Shown in pieces: positions 7,527-12,684 of a DNA stretch of 12,684 bases. The first letter of the stretch is position 1; every line of letters begins with the position of its first letter. Position numbers and translations under genes: made by a program. Source of the stretch: Oscillospiraceae bacterium (GTDB taxonomy: Bacteria > Bacillota > Clostridia > Oscillospirales > Oscillospiraceae); the NCBI GenBank assembly GCA_904501855.1, contig CAJGCI010000042.1, forward strand, positions 1-12,684, read 5' to 3'. A model generated the notes under the pieces. That model searched no databases and was not told the DNA's origin. It worked only from the letters and a program-made list of their open reading frames with translations.

Positions 7527-8873
7527 ATGGGAAATCGTGAACGGCTTGGCAGCCGTCTTGGATTTATTCTGTTATCTGCCGGTTGCGCAATTGGCTGCGG
7601 CAACGTATGGAAGTTCCCGTGGATGTGCGGACAGTACGGCGGCGGAAGCTTTATGGTGGTGTACATTCTGTGCCTGATCCTGCTGGGACTTCCGGTACTG
7701 ACGATGGAATTTGCCATCGGCCGTGCAGCACAGACCAGCCCGGCCCGTATGTTCCAGACACTGGAGAAACCGGGACAGAAGTGGGGCTTCTGGGGATACG
7801 TATCCCTGCTTGCGAATATCGCACTGATGGCTTTCTATACGGTCGTTACCGGATGGATCATTTATTATTTTGTGAAATTCCTTACCGGGTCCTATGAACT
7901 GCTGGGCTTCGGAACCATGCTTTCCAGCCCGTCCATCAACGTAGGCTATATGCTTATTGCGGTAGTCTCCGCATTTGTAATCTTAAGCTTCGGCCTGCAG
8001 AAGGGCCTGGAGCGCGTGACAAAAGTCATGATGATCGCACTGCTGTTCCTCCTTGTAGTCCTGTCGGTACACAGTCTGACTCTGTCCGGTGCAAAGGAAG
8101 GTCTGAAGTTCTATCTGGTACCGGATTTCTCCAAGATCAACGGATCGGTCATCGTAGGCGCCATGAATCAGGCGTTCTTCACCCTTTCCCTTGGCATCGG
8201 AAGCATGGCCATCTTCGGAAGTTATATCAATAAGGATCATTCTCTCATGGGAGAAGCGACGAACGTCATCATCCTGGATACTTTTGTGGCTGTCCTTGCC
8301 GGTCTGATCATGTTCCCTGCATGCTTCTCTTTCGGACTGCAGGTGGATGCAGGTCCCAGCCTTCTGTTTAACACCATGGCCAGCGTTTTCAATAACATGG
8401 CCGGCGGCAGATGGTGGGGATCACTGTTCTTCCTGTTCATGGTGTTTGCTGCCATGTCTACAGTTCTCGCTGTGTGCGAGAATATCCTCGCCATGGTCTG
8501 TGATCTTACCGGATGGAGCCGCAAAAAAGGCTGCCTGGTCTCCGGTATCGTTGTTGCCGTGCTGGCTCTGACCACAGCATTGGGCTTTAACGTGCTTTCC
8601 AACTTCCAACCAATTAAGGAAGGAAACAGCTGGTTGGATCTTTGGGACTTCTTTGTTTCCAACAATGCTCTGCCTCTGGGTTCGTTGATCTTTGCTCTGT
8701 TCTGCTGCAACAAGTTTGGATGGGGATGGGATAAGTTCCTGGAAGAAGCCAATGCCGGTGTCGGTATGAAGGTACGCAACTGGATGAAACCTATTTTCCG
8801 TTATTTCGTTCCTGTTGTTATCGCGTTCCTGTACATCTATGGAATGCTCGACTACTTTGGAATGCTTTCTTAA
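7527..8873 (+). CDS. sodium:neurotransmitter symporter family (SLC6/NSS) amino-acid transporter
   Basis: Predicted Na+-coupled importer of an amino acid or related amine in the cytoplasmic membrane; the substrate cannot be read from sequence. The protein has 448 residues and about 11 membrane helices, as is usual for bacterial NSS: roughly 10-31, 41-64, 87-118, 138-158, 165-186, 207-233, 247-270, 297-326, 335-357, 371-396 and 422-446. TM1 carries AGCAIGCGNVWKFPW, with Asn26 at the LeuT Na1 Asn27 position. TM6 has QAFFTLSLGIGS, nearly identical to LeuT, including Phe218, Thr219 and Ser221. TM3 Tyr104 and TM8 Ser311/Thr312 correspond to LeuT Tyr108 and the Na2 Ser/Thr pair. Differences by manual alignment: Cys20 replaces LeuT Asn21, Asp251 replaces Asn286, and Ala255 replaces Glu290. 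GGAGAG (7513-7518) lies eight bases before the ATG. It has its own promoter and terminator, so it is monocistronic. Confidence 0.93.
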   Translation: MGNRERLGSRLGFILLSAGCAIGCGNVWKFPWMCGQYGGGSFMVVYILCLILLGLPVLTMEFAIGRAAQTSPARMFQTLEKPGQKWGFWGYVSLLANIALMAFYTVVTGWIIYYFVKFLTGSYELLGFGTMLSSPSINVGYMLIAVVSAFVILSFGLQKGLERVTKVMMIALLFLLVVLSVHSLTLSGAKEGLKFYLVPDFSKINGSVIVGAMNQAFFTLSLGIGSMAIFGSYINKDHSLMGEATNVIILDTFVAVLAGLIMFPACFSFGLQVDAGPSLLFNTMASVFNNMAGGRWWGSLFFLFMVFAAMSTVLAVCENILAMVCDLTGWSRKKGCLVSGIVVAVLALTTALGFNVLSNFQPIKEGNSWLDLWDFFVSNNALPLGSLIFALFCCNKFGWGWDKFLEEANAGVGMKVRNWMKPIFRYFVPVVIAFLYIYGMLDYFGMLS

Positions 8874-8904
8874 ACGGCTAATGCTAATTAAATAGTGTAA
8901 TTGA

Positions 8905-8940
8905 AACCAGACTGTCTTCGGACAGTCTGGTTCTTTGTTT
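8905..8940 (+). terminator. rho-independent terminator of the transporter gene
   Basis: A perfect 12-bp stem, AACCAGACTGTC (8905-8916) with GACAGTCTGGTT (8921-8932), is closed by a stable TTCG tetraloop and followed by a T-rich tract (TTCTTTGTTT). It lies 31 bp past the transporter stop and faces the same way. Confidence 0.92.
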
Positions 8941-8963
8941 GTGTTCGGTTTTTCAGTCGTCTG

Positions 8964-8972
8964 TGATACAAT
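8964..8972 (+). promoter_or_regulatory. extended -10 promoter of the PanE-like gene
   Basis: TGA-TACAAT (8964-8972) is an extended -10 element with a five-of-six match to TATAAT. The -35 region (about 8944-8949, TTCGGT) is poor, as is common when a TGn extension is present. The predicted start near 8979 leaves about 26 nt of leader, with AGGTGA at 8991-8996. It lies just past the preceding terminator, so this gene is transcribed separately. Confidence 0.6.
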
Positions 8973-9004
8973 GGAAGCAATCAAAGGGAAAGGTGAGCAT
9001 CACT

Positions 9005-9925
9005 ATGAGTTTTCAGACCATCGCAGTGTTGGGTGCCGGCGCCATTGGCAGCTACTTCATTGACGGACTGAGAGAAAAACTGGGAGAGGGCCTCTGGATC
9101 ATCGCGGAAGGAGACCGTGCGGAAAGACTGAAAGAGCAGGGGATTGTGGTAAACGGCGAGACCCTCCGGCTCAATGTCCGCACACCAGAACAGGCACATG
9201 GTGCCGACCTTCTGATCGTCACAGTCAAATACGGCGGCCTGAAGGGAAGTCTTCCCATGATCGAGAAGATCGTGGATGACCATACGATCGTGATGAGCCC
9301 GATGAACGGTGTGGACAGCGAGACCGTGATCGGGGAAGTCATCGGAACGGACCATGTCGTCCATTCTCTAATGAGGATCGCGTCCCAGCGCATCGGCAAT
9401 GAGATCCGGTATGATCCTGAAGTGACACAGGGGGTGTTTTTCGGGGAAACGGACGGTACCATCAGTCATAGGATCCGGGATCTGACGGAGCTGTTTGACG
9501 GTACCCCGGTCCGCTACAGTGTTTCTTCCGATATCCTGCAGGATATCTGGTATAAGTATGCGCTGAATAGCAGCAAGAATCTTCCGCAGGCCATCATTGG
9601 ATGCGGATATGGCGGGTATCGGGACAGCAGTCATCTCGCATACATCAGCGATAAGATGCGGGAAGAGGTGGCACGGGTCGCCTGGGCAAAGGGGATCGAT
9701 ATCCGTGACACGGATAATCCGGGAGCCCACAATTCACCCATTCCGGCAGAGGCAAGGTTTTCCACTCTTCAGGATCTGGATGCAAAAAGAGAAACGGAGA
9801 TCGAAATGTTCTCCGGAACTCTCGTGCGCCTGGGAAAAGAACTGGGGATCGAAACACCGTATAATGATTTTGCCTACCATGTGATCCGGTGCCTGGAAGA
9901 AAAGAACGCAGGAAAACTGAAATAA
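9005..9925 (+). CDS. 2-dehydropantoate 2-reductase family protein (PanE/ApbA-like)
   Basis: NADPH-dependent oxidoreductase of the ketopantoate reductase family. In pantothenate synthesis PanE reduces ketopantoate to pantoate, but several relatives act on other 2-oxo acids. The ATG at 9005 has AGGTGA (8991-8996) eight bases upstream and gives 306 residues, family-normal. The frame continues to 8939 through the promoter, so the longer version is rejected. The Rossmann loop is VLGAGAIGS (residues 8-16). In the C-terminal domain WYKYALNSSKN (182-192) supplies Lys184, Asn188 and Asn192, at the spacing of E. coli Lys176, Asn180 and Asn184. LQDLDAKRETEIEMFSG (255-271) gives Glu265 at the E. coli Glu256 position. 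The catalytic set is therefore complete. No panB, panC or panD is nearby, so the exact substrate is uncertain and I give no symbol. Confidence 0.85.
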   Translation: MSFQTIAVLGAGAIGSYFIDGLREKLGEGLWIIAEGDRAERLKEQGIVVNGETLRLNVRTPEQAHGADLLIVTVKYGGLKGSLPMIEKIVDDHTIVMSPMNGVDSETVIGEVIGTDHVVHSLMRIASQRIGNEIRYDPEVTQGVFFGETDGTISHRIRDLTELFDGTPVRYSVSSDILQDIWYKYALNSSKNLPQAIIGCGYGGYRDSSHLAYISDKMREEVARVAWAKGIDIRDTDNPGAHNSPIPAEARFSTLQDLDAKRETEIEMFSGTLVRLGKELGIETPYNDFAYHVIRCLEEKNAGKLK

Positions 9926-9964
9926 AAAAACACCTGCGATCACGGATTTCCATGATCACGGGTG
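9924..9964 (-). terminator. terminator of the regulator gene, in the convergent gap
   Basis: A 12-bp stem with one mismatch and one G-U pair, CACCTGCGATCA (9931-9942) with TGATCACGGGTG (9953-9964), is followed on the minus strand by seven T residues (the A-run 9924-9930 on the plus strand). The T-run overlaps the stop codon of the PanE-like gene. No T-run follows on the plus side, so it serves mainly the minus-strand gene and may act only weakly for the plus-strand one. Confidence 0.8.
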
Positions 9965-9971
9965 ATTCCGG

Positions 9972-10670
9972 TTAAAGACACAGGCGATAGCCTTTTCCCC
10001 AGACCGTGCGGATGATCTTCGGATGCGACATGTTTTCTTCCAGCTTCTTCCGAAGGTTCAGGATATGGACCATTACGGCGTTGTTGGAACCGGGGAAGTA
10101 TTTTTCACCCCAGACCTGTTCGTAGATCTCCGGAATGGAGGCTACTTCACCATTCTTGAAATACAGATATTCCAGAATGTTCAGTTCCAAATCGGTAAGC
10201 TCCAGTTTTTTCCCATCCTTCATGACGGTCCGCGCTTCGGGATTGATCTGGATGGAGCTGGAGGATATGACCTTTCCGCGGTACTCCCGGAAACGACGGA
10301 CGAGAGCACTTACCTTGGCGAGCAGTTCATCTTCCGTGATGGAAGTCTGGATGCAGTCATCGGCTCCTGACGCATAGGCAGTCAGGCGGTGCTCAAAGGT
10401 AAGATCACGGAAAACCGCGAGGACCGGACAATTGGTCTCTTCGCGCAGTCCTTCCAGAAAGGAAGGAATCTCCGGCGGGGAGGCAGGAACCCAGATCACG
10501 AGGTCATAACTGCTGTAATCCTGGAGTCGATGGAGCGCTTCTCCCACCGTCTCCGCTTCATGAACAGTGTAATCGAGAGGAAGAAGACTGCTGCAGACAG
10601 AAGCGCGGTAGGAATGATCCTGATCGATCAGTAGAATGGTTGCATTATTTTTCTTCATTGATACCATCAT
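9972..10670 (-). CDS. OmpR/PhoB-type response regulator with degenerate receiver (orphan)
   Basis: Transcription factor of 232 residues with an N-terminal receiver-like domain (about 9-126) and a C-terminal winged helix (about 135-232). The DNA-binding half looks complete: ELTDLELNILEYL (157-169), EIYEQVWGE (181-189), VMVHILNLRKKL (199-210) and the closing hairpin IIRTVWGKGYRL (219-230). The receiver fold is recognisable (ILLIDQDHS, SGADDCIQTS, ELLAKVSALVRR), but the phosphorylation site is gone. Val61 stands where the acceptor Asp should be, Gln17 replaces the second acidic residue, Phe87 the Thr/Ser, and Thr109 the Lys. Only Asp16 remains. It is probably regulated without phosphorylation, and no histidine kinase lies in the window. 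Start is uncertain: ATGs at 10670, 10667 and 10658 are all weakly preceded by a ribosome site. It is divergent from the amidohydrolase, which is a plausible target. Confidence 0.9.
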   Translation of the reverse strand: MMVSMKKNNATILLIDQDHSYRASVCSSLLPLDYTVHEAETVGEALHRLQDYSSYDLVIWVPASPPEIPSFLEGLREETNCPVLAVFRDLTFEHRLTAYASGADDCIQTSITEDELLAKVSALVRRFREYRGKVISSSSIQINPEARTVMKDGKKLELTDLELNILEYLYFKNGEVASIPEIYEQVWGEKYFPGSNNAVMVHILNLRKKLEENMSHPKIIRTVWGKGYRLCL

Positions 10671-10701
10671 TCTTTCTTTTTAATTTACCCGGTCAGAGAG
10701 G

Positions 10702-10716
10702 GAATATTAAGAATAT
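10702..10716. repeat. direct repeat GAATAT-TAA-GAATAT
   Basis: GAATAT occurs at 10702-10707 and again at 10711-10716, nine bp apart start to start. OmpR-family regulators usually bind tandem half-sites spaced about one helical turn apart, so this could be an autoregulatory site; it is short and AT-rich, so chance is possible. Confidence 0.35.
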
Positions 10717-10729
10717 GCTTATTTCTTAA
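10707..10729. promoter_or_regulatory. inverted repeat in the divergent promoter region (candidate operator)
   Basis: TTAAGAA (10707-10713) and TTCTTAA (10723-10729) form a perfect inverted repeat with a 9-bp spacer. It lies between the regulator and the amidohydrolase gene. It covers the predicted transcription start of the regulator and the -20 to -43 zone of the possible amidohydrolase promoter, so one bound protein could affect both. Confidence 0.45.
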
Positions 10730-10733
10730 GATT

Positions 10734-10763
10734 ATTGTAATATTTTGGAAAATGGTGATTCAA
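10734..10763 (-). promoter_or_regulatory. candidate promoter of the orphan regulator
   Basis: On the minus strand TTGAAT (10763-10758) and TACAAT (10739-10734) are separated by 18 bp. The predicted start is near 10727, giving a leader of about 57 nt to the first ATG. A second candidate (TTACAA, 17 bp, CATATT) lies downstream, so the choice is not firm. Confidence 0.45.
10738..10743 (+). promoter_or_regulatory. possible -10 of the amidohydrolase gene
   Basis: TAATAT (10738-10743) is a good -10 hexamer, but no acceptable -35 lies 16-18 bp upstream (ATGCTT at 10715-10720). It overlaps the opposing -10 of the regulator. If used, the mRNA leader is about 136 nt and the promoter probably needs an activator. 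Other promoters inside the leader cannot be excluded. Confidence 0.3.
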
Positions 10764-10885
10764 TTGTGGCCGCAAGTGTGGCCATGATTCGATGGCACAA
10801 AAGTGACAGTTTGTACCATGCTGATGAGGAGTTTGCACACTCGGAAAAACATGGTGCACGAATTATCGATAATGGAGGAAGATCT
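10744..10885 (+). other. leader region upstream of the amidohydrolase
   Basis: About 140 bp between the divergent promoters and the chosen start. The frame happens to stay open to a TTG at 10745, but no ribosome site precedes that codon and the 47 extra residues do not resemble the family. The region holds two copies each of TGATTC and TGTGGCC, a long-range pairing of GTACCATG with CATGGTGC, and a perfect 12-bp palindrome ATTATCGATAAT (10862-10873) touching the ribosome site. No known riboswitch class is recognised. Confidence 0.35.
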
Positions 10886-12457
10886 ATGAAGTGTTATAAA
10901 GGAACGATCCTGTCCGTCAACGGACAGAATGAGGTGTTTCATTATCTGGTAGAAGATCAGGGCAAGATTATTTATGTGGGAAATGATCTTCCGGAGGAGT
11001 ATCAGTCAGCGGAACTGGTGGAACTGGGAGATCGTGCTCTGGCGCCCTCCTTTGTGGATTCACATCAGCACTTTGCATCCTTTTCCACATTTCAGGCTGG
11101 CCTCAATGTGATGGAGGCAGGCTCCAATGAGGAGATCAAGGAGATGGTCCGTCAGTTTGTGGCAAGATCCAAGGGAAACACCCTTATTGCCTTCGGTGCT
11201 TCACCCTATTCCGTGAGGGAAGGACGCCTGATTCATAGGGAAGAACTGGATGAGGTCTGTCCGGACAAGGAGATCATGGTGGTGAAATACGACGGGCACG
11301 CATGTATCGTCAATACAAAGCTTCTGAATAAACTCAATGACAAGGTGAAGGATCTTCGGGGATACCATCCCGATACCGGGGAGATGAATCAGGAAGCATT
11401 CTTCAAGTTTTCCGATTATATTACCAGTTCCATCTCTCTGCTGGAGCTGGTGGCAAATATGCAAGATGCAGTGGATTTCATGGCTTCCAGAGGAATCGGC
11501 ATGGTCCACACGGTCAGCGGAGTAGGGTATGCGGGGAATCTGGACATCACCTTCGAGAAGATCTTTGCCAAATCTCTGCAGAACGGATTCCAGCTTCGGG
11601 TCTTTCCTCAGCCCATGGATATCAAAGTCGCCACCAGCCGGAATCTTCCACGCATCGGCGGATGTTTTGAAAGCGCACTGGACGGATGCTTCGGTTCTCA
11701 TGATGCGGCCATGCTGGAACCATACTGTGACGAGGAGGGCGGAGACGGAGTCCTCTATTACAGCGATGAGAAAGTGACGGAATTCTGTAAGGCGGCAAAC
11801 CGTGCGGGGCTGCAGATCGAGATGCACGCCATTGGAGACAAGGCGTTCAATCAGGCGACCCGTGCTCTGAAAGCCGCGCTGGATGATCATCCCAGAGACG
11901 ATCACCGCCACGGCATCATCCATGACTGTCTGCCTACGGAAGATGGCATCCGCATCTGCAGCGAGTATCATATCCAGATGCCGGTGCAGAGTGCCTTTAT
12001 CAACTGGAAACAGGAACCGGATGCATATCTGGAATCCATACTGGGAACGGAACGCGCCGGCAGGCTCAATCCTCTGAAGACCTTCCGGGATGCCGGGATC
12101 CTCGTTTCTTTCGGATCCGATGCTCCCTGTACCACACCGGATCCCATCGTTTGGATGGACAAGGCCGTGAACAATGCCAACGCCGGGGAGGCGCTGACGG
12201 TTCAGGATGCACTCCGCATGTGTACATACAATGGCTACTACACCACCTTTGATGACAAACAGAGGGGGAGCCTGGAAGCGGGAAAGATCGCCGATATGGT
12301 GATCCTCTCTGCGGATCCCTATACCATTCCCAAAGAGAAACTGGGTCAGATCAAAGTGGAGAAACTCATTCTCCGGGGAAAGGATTATGAGAGCTGCAAA
12401 CGCCCGGTTTTGGGAGCAATCTGGAAAGGAATCACTTCCGGAAGCAGGGATTTCTGA
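10886..12457 (+). CDS. YtcJ-type metal-dependent amidohydrolase (amidohydrolase family 3)
   Basis: Hydrolase of the amidohydrolase superfamily, whose YtcJ-like members act on amides, N-formyl or N-acyl amines and related compounds; the substrate is unknown. The ATG at 10886 has GGAGG (10874-10878) seven bases upstream and gives 523 residues, typical for the group. The small N-terminal beta domain begins MKCYKGTILS. The metal-binding HxH is in SFVDSHQHF (His60, His62). Further ligands are His314 in EMHAIGDKAFN and His346 in GIIHDC, where relatives usually have EHAQ or EHC. Asp412 in SFGSDAPC is the catalytic aspartate. DGHACIVNT (136-144) matches the DGH..VN motif of YtcJ proteins. The C-terminal beta return (GSLEAGKIADMVILSADP) is present, so the protein looks complete. 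No signal peptide is seen, so it is cytoplasmic. It is divergent from the orphan regulator. Confidence 0.9.
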   Translation: MKCYKGTILSVNGQNEVFHYLVEDQGKIIYVGNDLPEEYQSAELVELGDRALAPSFVDSHQHFASFSTFQAGLNVMEAGSNEEIKEMVRQFVARSKGNTLIAFGASPYSVREGRLIHREELDEVCPDKEIMVVKYDGHACIVNTKLLNKLNDKVKDLRGYHPDTGEMNQEAFFKFSDYITSSISLLELVANMQDAVDFMASRGIGMVHTVSGVGYAGNLDITFEKIFAKSLQNGFQLRVFPQPMDIKVATSRNLPRIGGCFESALDGCFGSHDAAMLEPYCDEEGGDGVLYYSDEKVTEFCKAANRAGLQIEMHAIGDKAFNQATRALKAALDDHPRDDHRHGIIHDCLPTEDGIRICSEYHIQMPVQSAFINWKQEPDAYLESILGTERAGRLNPLKTFRDAGILVSFGSDAPCTTPDPIVWMDKAVNNANAGEALTVQDALRMCTYNGYYTTFDDKQRGSLEAGKIADMVILSADPYTIPKEKLGQIKVEKLILRGKDYESCKRPVLGAIWKGITSGSRDF

Positions 12458-12458
12458 G

Positions 12459-12495
12459 AAAAAAGAACGATGGACCGGCTGTTGCCGGTCCATCG
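12459..12495. terminator. hairpin between the amidohydrolase and tRNA-Arg
   Basis: A perfect 11-bp stem, CGATGGACCGG (12468-12478) with CCGGTCCATCG (12485-12495), has a 6-nt loop and starts 10 bp after the amidohydrolase stop. The A-rich run 12459-12467 gives a T-tract only in the minus-strand transcript; the plus-strand side continues GAATAGTATG. It probably ends stray minus-strand transcription and may define the amidohydrolase mRNA 3' end. Confidence 0.7.
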
Positions 12496-12525
12496 GAATA
12501 GTATGAAAAAGTGTCCTGAAATCAC

Positions 12526-12561
12526 AAAAAACAGGGAATTTCGAATGAAATAACCCTGTTT
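12526..12561 (-). terminator. terminator of tRNA-Arg
   Basis: Reading the minus strand, AAACAGGG (12561-12554) pairs with CCCTGTTT (12536-12529), with an inner stem ATTTC/GAAAT around a four-base ATTC loop. Six T residues close it (12531-12526). It begins two bases after the CCA end of the tRNA. Confidence 0.85.
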
Positions 12562-12563
12562 CT

Positions 12564-12640
12564 TGGCACGGAGTAGAGGATTCGAACCCCCGACCTTCTG
12601 GTCCGTAGCCAGACGCTCTATCCAGCTGAGCTAACTCCGC
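12564..12640 (-). tRNA. tRNA-Arg (anticodon ACG)
   Basis: A full cloverleaf of 77 nt including an encoded CCA (12566-12564). Arms in order: acceptor GCGGAGT/ACTCCGT, D stem GCTC/GAGC, anticodon stem TCTGG/CCAGA with loop CTACGGA, five-base variable region AGGTC, and T stem GGGGG/CCTCT with loop TTCGAAT. The anticodon ACG is at 12606-12604 and reads CGN Arg codons after A34-to-inosine editing. The first acceptor pair is G1-U72 rather than G-C, the T stem has two G-U pairs, and the discriminator is G73. Confidence 0.97.
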
Positions 12641-12669
12641 ATACAGCTCGTTTTCCCGAGTGCCTAGCT

Positions 12670-12678
12670 AGTTTAGCA
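12670..12678 (-). promoter_or_regulatory. extended -10 of the tRNA-Arg promoter (-35 outside window)
   Basis: On the minus strand TGC-TAAACT (12678-12670) is an extended -10 about 30 bases upstream of the tRNA 5' end. The matching -35 would lie beyond position 12684. A short CTCG/CGAG hairpin lies in the leader (12646-12659). Confidence 0.5.
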
Positions 12679-12684
12679 CAGTCG

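Noticed and set aside
10816..10852. Hammerhead-like words CTGATGA ... GGAAAA in the amidohydrolase leader
   Set aside because: CTGATGA (10821-10827) and a GAAA follow a GAGT/ACTC stem, but the flanking arms GTACCATG and CATGGTGC pair with each other, which is not hammerhead topology. The usual G-C closing pair of stem II is a G-G mismatch, and no NUH cleavage site with a stem III partner is found.
10745..10885. N-terminal extension of the amidohydrolase from TTG 10745
   Set aside because: No Shine-Dalgarno site precedes it, the extra 47 residues are low in family character, and the ATG at 10886 has an optimally spaced GGAGG.

Overview
The window is a moderately GC-rich bacterial segment with tightly packed genes, strong Shine-Dalgarno sites (AGGAGG/GGAGG type) and a tRNA-Arg(ACG) with an encoded CCA tail. 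Gene content and protein style fit a member of the Bacillota (Clostridia or Erysipelotrichia-like). That assignment is inference from protein resemblance; no rRNA or other species marker is present.

Positions 1-7303 hold a seven-gene, same-strand arginine operon: argG (3' part only), argH, argC, argJ, argB, argD, argF. Gaps are 0-15 bp, except about 75 bp with a hairpin between argG and argH. ArgJ recycles the acetyl group from N-acetylornithine to glutamate, ArgB phosphorylates N-acetylglutamate, ArgC reduces it, ArgD transaminates, ArgF carbamoylates ornithine, and ArgG/ArgH convert citrulline to arginine. This is the complete acetyl-recycling pathway from glutamate. Carbamoyl-phosphate synthase (carAB) and any ArgR gene are not in the window. 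The operon promoter lies upstream of position 1.

Positions 7304-8940 carry one monocistronic gene for an 11-TM Na+-coupled NSS (SLC6/LeuT-like) amino-acid transporter. It has a good sigma-A-type promoter with a palindrome on its -35 element, and a textbook UUCG-loop terminator. Positions 8964-9964 carry a ketopantoate-reductase-family (PanE/ApbA-like) gene with an extended -10 promoter. It converges on an OmpR/PhoB-type regulator on the minus strand (9972-10670).

The regulator is the most unusual protein here. Its DNA-binding domain looks intact, but the receiver has lost the phospho-acceptor Asp, the second acidic residue, the Thr and the Lys of the phosphorylation site. It reads divergently from a YtcJ-type metal-dependent amidohydrolase (10886-12457). 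The shared region (10671-10885) contains a perfect inverted repeat, a hexamer direct repeat and a leader of about 140 nt. The window closes with tRNA-Arg on the minus strand and two hairpins between it and the amidohydrolase.

Nothing here amounts to a clearly new multi-gene system. The arginine operon is ordinary metabolism. The best leads are the phosphorylation-dead orphan regulator with its divergent operator region, and the palindrome over the transporter promoter.
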